Assembly: GCA_000467715.1 (NCBI GenBank) | Contig: AJFK01001090.1 | Location: 348,305-412,304 of the forward strand | From: Hysterium pulicare CBS 123377 | Lineage: Eukaryota > Ascomycota > Dothideomycetes > Hysteriales > Hysteriaceae | DNA: 64,000 nucleotides | Direction: 5' to 3' | Part shown: one piece after another, positions 22,373-33,358 of the stretch | How the letters are laid out: every line of letters begins with the position of its first letter | Numbering within the stretch: position 1 is the stretch's first letter | The notes under the pieces: model-generated | Databases searched by the model: none | Told to the model about the DNA's origin: nothing | Seen by the model: only the letters and a program-made list of their open reading frames with translations | Made by a program: the position numbers and the translations under genes

Positions 22373-23858
22373 TTAGGCTCTAATCTCAACCTCCAACTTT
22401 GCCCTCTCCTCCGTCGTCCTCCCCAATCCCTCCTTCGCATAAAAGTCCATCGGATACACATTTCCAGCCGTCCTCTTCTTACTCTTCCCCGATTCTCTTT
22501 CTTCCTCTAACCATGCCGCGTCTTTAGCCCCTAACGCCACAAGCGCCTCATAAGGGCTCAGCAGCGGTCTCGGAAACGCATAACCCCAATCAATACTCAA
22601 TCTGGGACATGCAATCTGCACCCAAGCCTCTACGTCATCCATCATGGCCAATTTGCCAGGAAAAATCTCGCTGAGAAGTAAGTTCACCCATTTTATGCCT
22701 TTTTGGCGGAGATGGTTTTCTATTAGTGTTAGAGTATGTGGGTTCCCTTGTCGGCCTAAAGAACCTAAAATAAGGCCCCATGTCTTGGCTTTTCGTGCTG
22801 TGAAGATAGCGGAGCGACGGAGAGAGTATAGCGAGTCGTGCTCATATGTCTCGTGTGTCAGGCGGCGGGAATAAGGGTCGTAGCGGTAGGCAGCAAGGGT
22901 TGGATTGGCGATCATAGCGGATTCGAGGTGGAAGCGGCCATCGCCTAGGTACAGTAGCATATCGGGGACTACATCTTGCTTCCCTTTTACTTCGGATAGT
23001 TCGTCGGTTGGTATGGGCAGTGAAGGGGATGTGCAGCCTAGGATTTCGCCTTTGGAAAGTGGTGCAATTTGCGGGACTATGGGGTTGTATCCTTCGCGTC
23101 GCAGCGCTGGGACGATACCATGGATTGTAGCATTGAATTGGATTGTTCCTACCAATGCTATGGCCTTTCCGGGTGGGAAGTTTCGTGTTATCGTGGCGAG
23201 GAGGTGAGATGTATCGATGCTGATTGCAACGAAGATGTAGAGAGTGGCGATCTGTGTTACGGCGACTGGTATGAGGCAGCTATGTGCGTAATGTATTAGA
23301 ATATCGCAACCTAATGCTCTCGCTGTATAGTCGTCTATACAACATGCACCATATGTGACATCTCCCATAATCAAAGTTGTAGTGCCGGGGCAGAAGCGGG
23401 TCAGGATGTCGGATATCGTCGTCGCGAAAAGAAGGAGCCCTTCTGGGAACTGGAGGGCGATGTTTTTGGCACCGCTAGTTCTTATCCTGTGGATTGTTTT
23501 GTGAATCTCGAAGTTATAATTCGGGGGGAGGAGGGCAATTGCTTCGTTGATTTCGGGATCTTGAAGGACGGAGGCGGGGATGCTGTTCAAGGCTCTGGGA
23601 GGTCTTCGAGGTTGAGCAACTTCATAGAGGATGTTAGCATCAAAAGGCATCATTAGAGAGTCATGAAGGAAGTCTCACACCTTGTATTGAGCTACTGTCC
23701 TCAATATTCGCATTCGGATCTGTCTTCCCCGCCGCCTTCTCTGCTGTTCTTCTGCCCACAAATCTTTTCTTTGGCTGCTTCGGTACAGCTGTGGTCTCTC
23801 CATTCAAGCTGTCCTCCTCCGTGGGTCCTAGATTCGTAGTTGCTCTGTCTTCCTCCAT
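22373..23858 (-). CDS. DPH1: Diphthamide biosynthesis protein 1
   Basis: Minus-strand exons 23858-23681 and 23619-22373 give 474 residues. DPH1 with DPH2 forms the radical-SAM-like enzyme that moves the 3-amino-3-carboxypropyl group of S-adenosylmethionine to the target histidine of elongation factor 2, the first step of diphthamide synthesis, in the cytosol. The three iron-sulfur cluster cysteines sit in their family contexts: [15 protein letters not shown] (Cys152/153), GEILGCTSP (Cys255) and [14 protein letters not shown] (Cys397). [17 protein letters not shown] and [10 protein letters not shown] are further DPH1 blocks. The basic N-terminus ([11 protein letters not shown]) is normal for DPH1. 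The intron (23620-23680) removes an in-frame-looking alternative start and joins SSIQ to VAQPRR. It is divergent from HMG-CoA lyase over 99 bp. Confidence 0.95.
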
Positions 23859-23957
23859 CTCGTCGAATCAAGTTTGTATATGTAGAATAAAAGGGAATGT
23901 GAGTGGGATGGAAAAGTCCATAGGGCTGAAGAACGCTAGACTAGCTTTCCCCGCGTC
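23859..23957. promoter_or_regulatory. 99-bp divergent promoter DPH1/HMG-CoA lyase
   Basis: The two start codons are only 99 bp apart on opposite strands, so the interval must serve both genes unless the lyase starts at a later in-frame ATG (23976, 24012 or 24030). It has no obvious TATA box. Confidence 0.55.
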
Positions 23958-25292
23958 ATGTCCGCCACGATGTACCGGCCATCCCTTCACCATCTCACAA
24001 CGAGAAGTTCCATGCAACTCTCCAACTTCAACATGTCCTCGCGGTTTACCTGCCTGCGTGTAGCACGCCTCGCCGCCCGTAATTCGCGCCGGAGAACGTA
24101 CGCCACGACGAACGGAGCTCGGTCCGCTGACACGGTCCGAATCGTGGAAGTTGGGCCGAGAGATGGATTACAGAATGAGAAACAGAGTATACCATTGACA
24201 ACAAAGATAGAGTTGGTAGAAAGGCTAGCACAAACTGGTCTGCGAACAATTGAGGCCGGATCGTTCGTGTCGCCGAAATGGGTCCCACAGGTAAATTCAG
24301 AAAGCAGTAGCTCAGTCTAGGAGCTCACAAAGCGTGCTAATAGCTTCAAAAAGATGGCAAATTCTTCCGAAATACTAGAACACGTTCTGAATTCTACACC
24401 AAAATCTCCACATCCAGTAACATACCAATTCCTCCTCCCGAATGTCAAAGGGTTGGACAACTTCCTCTCCGTTTATCAGTCCCCCGGCCAATTTTCAATG
24501 CAAGATGCATATCCCACCCCTCCCCCATCCCCGAATGGCGATGATGGCCCGGCCTTAAACACTTCATCCCAAAATCCGAACGAGATGCCTTCAGCAACTT
24601 CTGGCGCAGAAGCAATGGGCAATAGGAGGGGGAGCACATCGTCAGGCGCGCCTGAAGTAGAGCTGTCGATTTTCACGGCTGCGACCGAAGCCTTTACCCA
24701 GAAAAACACAAACTGTAGCATTGCAGAATCTCTGAAACGCTTCGAACCGATAATGTCTCGCGTGAAGGAACTGGATCTAAACGTACGAGCGTATATCTCC
24801 GTTGCTCTAGGTTGCCCATATGAAGGACCGAACGTAGATCCACACAAGGTGGCCAATTTGGCCGTGAGCTTGCTTGAGATGGGGGCTGACGAGATATCCG
24901 TGGCCGACACGACTGGCATGGGCACAGCACCTAAGACGGCAGAACTTTTGAAGACGCTGAGTGCAGCAGGCATCGAAAAGAGTGATCTGGCACTGCATTT
25001 TCATGATACCTACGGTCAGGCTCTGGTAAACTCTGTAGTGGCGCTTGAGCATGGGATTCGAACATTTGATGCGGCGGTCGGCGGTTTGGGCGGATGTCCT
25101 TATAGCCCAGGCGCAACGGGAAACGTTGCTACTGAAGATCTGGTGCACTGCTTTCATAGTTTGGGTGCGAAGACGGGTGTAGATATCGAGAAGCTGTCAG
25201 AAATTGGCGAGTGGATATCGAAGGAGCTTGGAAGGGCGAATGACAGTAGGGCTGGAAAAGCCACACTTGCGAGGATACGGAATGCGTCATGA
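23958..25292 (+). CDS. Hydroxymethylglutaryl-CoA lyase
   Basis: Exons 23958-24290 and 24354-25292 give 423 residues. The enzyme cleaves HMG-CoA to acetyl-CoA and acetoacetate in leucine catabolism, in mitochondria. The Arg/Ser-rich N-terminus (to about residue 55, RLAARNSRRRTYATT) is a matrix presequence. Visible family motifs are IVEVGPRDGLQNEK (metal-binding Asp), EAGSFVSPKWVPQM, ADTTGMGTAP, LALHFHDTYGQALVN (metal-binding His pair) and VGGLGGCPYSPGATGNVATED (catalytic Cys near residue 358). A low-complexity, Ser/Pro-rich insert of about 60 residues (from about 150) replaces a short loop before the SIFTAATEAFTQKN helix; such inserts occur in fungal lyases. Several in-frame ATGs precede the presequence, so the exact start is open. 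Confidence 0.94.
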
Positions 25293-25845
25293 AGTAAACA
25301 AATGTAACATGGAGAGCCAATTTGGCTTACTATGGCGGGCTTCCGGGTCATCTACTTGTAAATATTGTGCAGTACAAAATCAGACTATTAGCAGCCCTGC
25401 GTAGCTTCCAATTCAGGGAAGAGAGGAGTTAGTTAAGTACGGGGAAAGTATTATGTTTATCTCCATCTAGTTCTCTTTCTCTACACTCCCGCGTCACTCT
25501 GCGCGACTTCGCTGGATTCACCGTTCGTTCACGTTCCAAATTCCATCTAGCGGCTTTAGTACTTTCACATTTACTCATTCATTTTTACTTTGACTGCATC
25601 ATCAATGTCAACACTTGCTTAACCCATTAGCTTGGAACACAACTCAGCCAATCCAGTACGTCGTCAGCGACAAGCATACAATTACCTCTGCCCGTTCAAC
25701 GGCAACAAAGGAATTAATCGGTAAGTGGCAAACATCTAGCAACCCATGGAGCAGTCCAAATGTATTAAAGATCGAATGTAGCTGCAACTCATTGATCCCA
25801 ATCATAACGTGGATACTGAAGGAATCCTACTGAAACCGACAATTC
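25293..25845. other. Interval HMG-CoA lyase - F-box gene A
   Basis: 553 bp with the lyase 3' UTR and the promoter of the first F-box gene. No gene or named site recognised. Confidence 0.5.
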
Positions 25846-27142
25846 ATGGCTACCAAGTTGGGCGAGCTCCCGGAGGAGCTTTTCGCTCTCATTGTTAAAG
25901 GTCTGGACTGGAAGGATATGGCCAGCTTCAGATTGGCTTGTCGTACCTTTAGCGATAGGATCTTGCCGTATTTCTACCGGAGGCATTTCAGAACAGTATA
26001 CGTCAACTGCGACCCAGACCACTTGGAGCGGCTTCAAACGATTGCGCAACATCCATTGGCCAAAAACTATGTTCAGGAAATCTACTTGAGCTTAGAGAGC
26101 CTGATGGAACGGAATGGTGGAGATTGGACCGCCAAAGATAATCTCTACCAGGACATCGCCCATTTTATCCGATCTGGTACTTTTGCGGTGATGGCAATTC
26201 GGTGCTTGAAGACATTGCCGAATTTAGAGACCTTGACCATCGCAGAGTATGACCGGCCTCCCCTTTTGACGGAGAACAAAGAGCTCGCATTGAGACGCTT
26301 GTACACTATCGTTGTGAAAGCGGTTCTTTCTGCTGTGGTCATCAATGGAGTTACTCTCAAATCCCTCAAGATTGATTCGAGTCTGAGCCCTCACCATAGG
26401 TCCGACGTGGTAGCATTTGGACCTATATCCAGGTTCATGGACTGTTTCACGGCACTCGAAAAGATAGATTTGATTATTGCAGTAGAAAAGCTGAAAGGTA
26501 CGTGGCTCAAGTGATTGGATGCATTCTTGGTTTAATCTTTTTGATGCAACAGGCTGGCGCCGATCCGCCTCAGTCCTTTACGAATTTCTAGACACAACAA
26601 CAGACAACCTAACATCACTAAAACTGGGACTCCATGAATCGGATGGAGGTACTGAAGTTTTCAATCAATATGTTGCACATTGCCATTTCTCCAAGCTCGA
26701 GAAGCTTCATCTCACCGGCTTTTGGATGGGCGAAACCATTCTATCGAAATTCATACAGCGTTCTTCATCAAAGCTCCGACATCTCGTCCTCACTTATATC
26801 ACGTTGGAGTCTGGAAGTTGGAAGGGACTTTTCCAGTTCCTTCTCGATGGACTCAATTTGACAGAACTAGAACTGGAGGGACTCAATCAAGGTGAACGTG
26901 GGGTTTCGTTCGCTAAAATCAACCTAGACCGACCTATCTCCCTGGAAAGAAACTATGACGGACACGACGAGAACGTTTTCATAGAAATCCGCTTGGTCAA
27001 AAATCCCATCTCGTTGGAGCTTTCTACAGAAGATGACGATAATATTCCTGAATGGCTCGCCAAACTTTGGGACTGCTGCGAGCTAGTGGATGAGTGTTGG
27101 TATTTCTTCGATGAAGGAAGAGTCTTTGAGTTGGAAGATTGA
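25846..27142 (+). CDS. F-box protein, cluster member A
   Basis: Exons 25846-26497 and 26553-27142 give 413 residues. The N-terminal F-box (LGELPEELFALIVKGLDWKDMASFRLACRTFSDRILPYFYRRHF, about residues 5-48) is followed by a region shared with the two downstream genes: a HPLAKNYVQEIYL block, LPNLETLTI, and leucine-rich-repeat-like segments in exon 2 (FSKLEKLHLTGFWMGETIL, SSKLRHLVLTYITLESGSW). The intron lies at the same place and in the same phase (after the first base of a codon) as in members B and C. F-box proteins recruit substrates to SCF ubiquitin ligases through the F-box-SKP1 contact; the substrate here is unknown. The C-terminus is acidic. It is probably a member of a tandem, lineage-specific expansion. 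Confidence 0.82.
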
Positions 27143-27596
27143 TTGGTGGTTAGCTGATGATCCTGCTCAATCATTCACCGTGGATTACTAAAAGACTGGA
27201 TCATATAACCTGAGATCATTTAAGTCAAAGTGTTCATAATGGTAATAGTCACCTTTCTCGAATATCGATTCTTTATGAAGTTCCTTAGGCATAGCTTTGA
27301 AATGTAATATATGCCCCCATACCAGTCAGGACACTCCCTACCAGTATCAATTCAATTGGCTTTCCAATCAAAAAAGCGTTATTGCATCTTGTTCATAACG
27401 TCCCCTCTGAACAGGTGCCGCTAACGTCCAAATGAGGACTAGCGTAATAGTAGTGGTCAACCTCAACTCACCTCTTCGCCTCACCTCCATTTCCACCCTT
27501 CGTTTGACGACTACCTCCAAACTCGAGATCCCTGCATGAGACTTGCACTATGAGTATCTTATACCGCTGACGTTACAATTAAATGATTGAGCAGCC
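27143..27596. other. Interval F-box A - B
   Basis: 454 bp, AT-richer than the genes; holds the 3' UTR of A and the promoter of B. Nothing else recognised. Confidence 0.5.
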
Positions 27597-28986
27597 ATGT
27601 CAATGCCGACGCTTTCCAAGCTCCCTGCGGAGCTGTTGGGTCTCATCAGTCAGCAGCTCAATCCGTACGACATCTGGTTCATGCCTCAATACCGCAAGGA
27701 CTTCACTAATCTTCGCCTCACTTGTCGAGAGATCAATGCAAAAAGTATCTTTCATTTCGGCAAAGCATTCTTCTGTCGCGTGGAGTTAAGTGTCAAACCA
27801 AGCGGCCTTGCTAGGTTGCTGAAAATCTCACAACATCCAGAATTCAGAAACAGCATTAGAGAGATCTCGTTGCAGACAAAATCACTTGTTACATGGGAAA
27901 CAAGTTCAGACGACAACAGGGAAGCTGATTGGTTTTCGGGAATGGGTTTCTTGTCGGCCGGTATGTTCTATATGCATGACGACGTGGATAAATTCGTCTC
28001 CAATGGTAGTTGTGGGCATACCTTCAGCCAATGCCTCAAACATCTCTCGAAATTGGAAAGCCTTTCCATCGCCGAACCTGAAGCGTTGTGGGGAATGAAA
28101 GCGGCGAATTTTGAGGAAGTCCGAGAACGCTGGTCTGGGATCGTACACATGGCTCTATCAGCTGTCGTTGCAAACAACATCCAACTAAAGGAGCTACAAC
28201 TAGTCAGAAATGTAGCTTTACGTTGTCCTGCGTCAATATCATCTCTTGGTGCGGTTGCTGGTAAGGAAGCACAGTTCGCTTCGCTCCAGAAATTGCACGT
28301 TGAGCTTTTCACCATGGACAATGAAGAAGGTAGAGAGTAAATCACATAAACTTTAAGCTTGTGCTCTAACATTTCCTTAAATAGGACCTTCGCCCGCTGC
28401 TGGCGCCATTCTCAGAAAGCTTATCACTTCGGCAAAGTTTTTGGCATCAATGAGTTTGACGCTAGACGATTCAAGTGGCTCAATGAAGATCTTCACCGTC
28501 ATCAGCTCAGTTAGCTTATGTGCCCTCCGTAGTCTATTCCTATCCCATATACTCACCTCGTCGACGTCCCTCGCCAAATTTTTAAGCGGTAGTCAGTCGA
28601 CCATCCGACAGTTAGACCTTAGCGATATACGCCTCGTCAAAGGAGAATGGCAGGCTATTTGGACCTTGCTTCGCGATCGAATGGACTTGAGAAGCATATC
28701 TTTCTGGAATCTAAATGAGGATACCCAGGGCATCTCCTTTGCTCAAATTAACGCGGAGCGCCCGCAAGTGGATTGCTTAGGTAGTTGCCAGCTCGCTGAA
28801 GACGATGAAGACGATGAAGAACAAAGTCTGCTCGATGACAACGATGATTATGTTCATATTTATCGACCAAACTCTCTGGATTCACTTCGACTTTCATACG
28901 AGGATGGAGATCATATCTACGACTGGCTTACAGAAACTATCAATCGCTATGAAATGACGGATCAATGGGATACCGAGGTACTTTGA
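27597..28986 (+). CDS. F-box protein, cluster member B
   Basis: Exons 27597-28329 and 28385-28986 give 444 residues. The F-box is LSKLPAELLGLISQQLNPYD...FTNLRLTCREINAKSIFHFGKAFF (about residues 5-60), with a short insert after the first helix. The next block, VKPSGLARLLKISQHPEFRNSIREISL, is nearly the same as in member C (VRPSGLDKAIQISRHPAFGHRIQSVEL). LRR-like segments follow (LSKLESLSIAEPE, IRQLDLSDIRLVKGEWQAIW). A strongly acidic run (EDDEDDEEQSLLDDNDDY) sits near the C-terminus. The intron is phase 1 as in A and C. It is likely an SCF substrate adaptor of unknown target. Confidence 0.82.
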
Positions 28987-30415
28987 CAAGATGGCAAGAG
29001 TACATCTCATCTCAGGCTATCTGGGGACATCAAGGGATCGAATTGGATGACTCATCTCTCCCCGTTTTACTTACTCTGTCCTCACCACAGAGTTTTCACT
29101 AGACTCTTGTTTTTGAAGATGGGTCACACGGCCTCGAACAGAATTCCCTTTACGAATGAAATCAATCATTGACAACAGCCATTGAAAAATTTGTGAAGGA
29201 TCCAATTTCTAGATCTTCACGAGGCTAGTTGGTGGTGATACAAGCTCGCCCGATACTGGATTTGCTTTGAATGAAGTAAAAGAACCCGGCTTTCTTTGCG
29301 TACGAGTGTGGTTTCTTTGAGAAAATGTTGGTTCAAAAAAACAGCCACGGCAATTTTCAACTTTCAATTTGTTACGGTATTTCCTTGGGATTCTTAGTGA
29401 CTTTCTAACACTCTCACTTCCACTTTCGTTGTTCTGCCTTGCCACTACCCACTTACTACTTCTTCCCATCTCCAGCGCTTTCTTTTGGTGCAAGGCTCAG
29501 TTTGACGCATTTCTTTACACCCGCAAACCGAAAGTCGAGAGTGCAAAGCATTGACGAAACAAATATCAAAATAGTATGTGATTTTAATTCACGGCCGAAA
29601 CAAACGCCTATCTCTCATCCGAACATATGCGCACGATCATTAGCTCATGGAAACTCTTGGGTGAAGTGAAGGTCAGCTCAGCGGGATTTCATGAGCTGCA
29701 AAACATGTGTTAGTTAATGGGTTCCAGAGACGCATACTCATACTTCTTATGGAGCCGTTGAGTAGCTGGAGGCCTTTGATTCAGAGAAGACACTAGCTTT
29801 CTCTGGCATGGATGGACCGATCGCCGGCTAGAAAGTGGAGTGGTGGTCCGACTTCATTGAAGGTGTCGCCGGTTTGCTTTTTTTTAAAAATGGTAGATTT
29901 CATAGGGTCAAATTTCAACGTCTTGCGAATCTCACAGTTCTTGGGTGCCTTGCTATATACACTCTCCCGACGTCCAGTATTATGAAACTTGCCTTATCTC
30001 GGCTTGCAGCTGGTGCTCAAAAAGTCAAGGTCTGTATCAAAATCTATCTAAAAAAATGGCATGAAGTGAGGTATCAATTCCGATCGCTACAATGATGAGG
30101 AAAACCCCGATATGCAGGTTCTCGTGGTACCTCATAGAATGCTCCCACATCACTCTTTCACCGCCAAATGTTCTATCCTCATTCAGACTAGCGCGTTTAT
30201 AGTGCTTCACCTGCACTCTTACATTATCTCGTTAGCTCAGCTAGTCCAACATCCTACCAAGAATTTGATATCTGGCTTAAGCTTCTGGTCGAAGTGGAAG
30301 CTACACAGCGAGGTAAGACACTCATTTCATATCAAGCCAAGGCTACTTTGACACGCCCTAACCTGACTACAGCCCCCGCTCCAAGCTCTATCTCACTTTT
30401 GAGCATCAGCACAAG
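28987..30415. other. 1.4-kb interval F-box B - C
   Basis: No gene recognised. Open frames such as 29835-30095 and 30112-30351 are short, lack family features and probably arise by chance. The length suggests that a further duplicated gene could have decayed here beyond recognition, but I could not trace one. Confidence 0.45.
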
Positions 30416-31784
30416 ATGGCCGTTGATACCCGGCTATCACTTTCAGATCTACCAGCTGAACTTCTAGGTTCTGTCACCGACTGTCTCTATCTTCCAGACT
30501 TCAGAGCCCTCCGCCTAGTATCCCGCGATCTCAATTCCAAGAGTTTGTACTATTTCAGCTTCCGATTCTTCACCCAAATCACCGTTCAAGTCCGCCCAAG
30601 CGGCCTCGACAAAGCGATTCAAATCAGTAGACATCCGGCATTTGGACATAGAATTCAATCTGTGGAATTGGTTCCGGATGCTATATCCATCAAAAATTTC
30701 TCTGAATTTGTCATTAGGGGAGGCAAATTTGAGACTCTAATCGGTCAACTTTTGACCTGTTTGGTAAATATAGAGTCAATCAATATCATCGAACCATACC
30801 ACGAGACAGATAGAGTAGAGGCTGTGGAAGGCACGGGAGTATTTGGCGCCCGGTGGGAAGACATGATTCGTACAGTTCTCCTAGCTCTCGCCAGAAGCCG
30901 TGTTCCCTTGAAACTACTTATGGTGGGAGGGAGTCACCACACTTTGATTTCACCACGCGTCTCAGTTTTCGAGCCTATCTACGAGCGACCAGAGCATTTC
31001 TCGTCACTTCACGCCTTGAAACTTTGTTTTCGCATAGAAGAGGAAAAACGTAAGCTATATCTTGTTCACATTTGGAAATTCTAGCATACTGAACTTGGCA
31101 GTGTCCGGCCACTGGTTTGAAATCGCTCAAGACCTTCAGTATCTCCTCGCCTGCGTGAAAGACCTGATCATCCTGTCTTTGATAGTCCACGCATCTAACC
31201 AGAGCATGGAAGTTGCTACGGTCGAATTCGGACTTCTTGTGAAAGGCTTTGATCTGAATTATCCACGCCATATATATCTGCACAATTGCGCCTTCGTCGA
31301 GACAGACCTCATCGCTTTTCTCGACGCCTCTAGGAAGAGGCTTCGTAACCTGGAGCTCAGCTGCATAACTCTCTCCTCTGGTGCTTGGACAAATGTGTTC
31401 CAGTTTCTTCGAGATGAGATGGATCTTGCTGAAGTAAGACTGGAAAGTTTAAACGATCAAGATGGGGGGATTTGCCTCGCAGAAGTGCATAGAGAACGTC
31501 CGATTACGCGTTCTCTTGAGACTTGGACAGGCGATTTCGATGATCCTGATGATCCTGACGTGGAACCTTTACGTGATTACGTTGTTGTCTTACAGGACTA
31601 TTCGGTGACGGGAACCACTATATCTACTGAGGAGGCTGACGACGACATGTACGAAGTGCTCACTTCGCTGCTTACCGACTGCGTACCAATGGCACCTCAC
31701 CATAACGATTGGTTGCCCCCATCCTCCGAACTACATGCATCCGTGGATATATTATGGAGCTTTATCCGCGTTCCAAATCAATAG
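30416..31784 (+). CDS. F-box protein, cluster member C
   Basis: Exons 30416-31049 and 31102-31784 give 438 residues. The F-box is LSLSDLPAELLGSVTDCLYLPDFRALRLVSRDLNSKSLYYFSFRFF (about residues 7-52). Then come VQVRPSGLDKAIQISRHPAFGHRI, the middle block NIESINIIEPYHETD, and in exon 2 LRR-like strands (HIYLHNCAFVETDLIAFLDASRKRLRNLELSCITLSSGAWTNVFQFL) that align with those of members A and B. The tail is acidic (DFDDPDDPDVEPL). Gene structure (one phase-1 intron at the same site) supports descent of A, B and C from one ancestor by tandem duplication. The target is unknown. Confidence 0.82.
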
Positions 31785-32343
31785 TAGGAGTAAAATTCGG
31801 ATAACCTAATGAAGGTGCTGGTTGCGGGCTTTGGAGAAATCTCTGTCGACCACAACAACCATCAAAGTAAAATCAGAGAATACTTGATTACCTAGAACCA
31901 GAGTTGGAGCTACTGCAAGTATTTTTGGGCATGCGGCCATATTCAAGTGGTTCTGAATAAGACCATTTCCTGCGTTCATGTCAGTGGAACTTTTTGTGAC
32001 TCATGGAAACTCTATGCCCGTCACTGCTGGTTTGATGCCGCTACTCCATAGATAAGTTGAACTCCATTAAAGTCATCAAAGTAAACTGCCTACTTGAACT
32101 TTTTACCCAGAAAGTAATGTGGTCACTATCTCTTCTTCTGAATGGCTGAAAAGAGTCGCACTATTAAGGCTATTGATATTCCACCGACGGTTCTCCAAAA
32201 TCATTCACTGCCAGGGAAACAGAAATCTAGACCGACGCTCTGTTCATTTTTAGATCAGGTTCCGTGAACCACTAATAATGCTCACTGTGAAAGCATATCT
32301 TTGCATCCTACAGCGCGGACCAAATCCTCCTCACAGTTAAATC
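31785..32343. other. Interval F-box C - F-box relic
   Basis: 559 bp, AT-rich, no gene recognised. It presumably holds the 3' UTR of C and the former promoter of the relic. Confidence 0.5.
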
Positions 32344-32830
32344 ATGTATGCGCCAAGTTTGAACCTTCCTACGGAGCTCTTGGCCTCATCACTGAGCATC
32401 TCGAAACCGACAAGTTCAAGGCCCTTCGAAACACTTGCCATGAAGTGGTTCAGATTAAATGAAAGCTATTGAAGGAGTACCTATCGATCTAATGACACTG
32501 CTTCGTTAGTGGTCAATGTTTGCTGGGCAGCTTTATCTGCGGTTTTCAGCGCGAACCTTTGATTGCGAGGCCTTGGTTCAAGAGGGGGCGGGCTACCTAG
32601 ATCGAAACGCGCTTTACCAATTCGTTGCCGAACTTAAATGCCAGAAACCGCAGGCCAGAGATTATGCGTTCGGCAACTGCCAGTTTGATACATTCCCGAA
32701 GAACACATCTGTGTCTTCCATCTCGGGGGCTGTCATAAGGAGCTTAGGAATTCGATTGATGAAGGGGGTGTTATAGAAGAAACGGTTGCTGAGATCCTCG
32801 CCCGTAGCTCTTATCACAACTCATCACAGC
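32344..32830 (+). pseudogene. F-box gene relic, frameshifted
   Basis: An ATG at 32344 opens a frame reading LNLPTELLA that soon diverges. One base out of register, from about 32380, the F-box resumes as GLITEHLETDKFKALRNTCHEV before a stop at 32459-32461. Together they align with the F-boxes of B and C (LPAELLGLI..., LR...CR), so one base has probably been lost near 32378-32382. Farther on (32516-32830) there are open but mutually out-of-frame segments that I cannot align reliably with the paralogues. The position downstream of C and on the same strand fits a fourth cluster member that is now broken. Confidence 0.6.
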
Positions 32831-33358
32831 GGGAGGGGGTTTGAATGCGATTTGGAAAGGTAGTTTTGCAGCTCTTTACAACACAGTCTACTGTCCTTGC
32901 CACATGTTCAGAAAGAAGGGCCAGGTGAAGCTGATCAATGAATGGGTATGGAGTCCTAAGCGTCCAAGTTCTACATATAAAAGATGTAAATCTAGAACTG
33001 AGTTCACATGTATTTCTCCTCTTTTAAACAATCACATAAATAATAGAGTGGATAAGGTGACGATCGTACCTTCACACAGATATGCTTTCACGTGAATGCT
33101 GTGACTGATCGGAAGTGATAGCAAAGTGAAGTGGCTGGAAGTACTAGGCTCAAATCGGCTTAGCAGGCCAAGTCGGCAATTCTTCTTTGACGAGTTGCTT
33201 CGACTCCTCTTCTTTCAACACAATTTCAACCCACCTCATCCTTTCGAACACTCTCGATCAACTAATACTGTAACAGCTGTTTCGCTGCCTTCAACCACGA
33301 CTTTTGCCAGGGATAACTTACTCTTGTGTCTTCGTTACAACATTTCCCTCCAGGCACC
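32831..33358. other. Interval F-box relic - KH gene
   Basis: 528 bp. The part before 33100 may still belong to the relic; the pyrimidine-rich part after 33200 is the probable promoter and 5' UTR of the KH gene. Confidence 0.5.
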
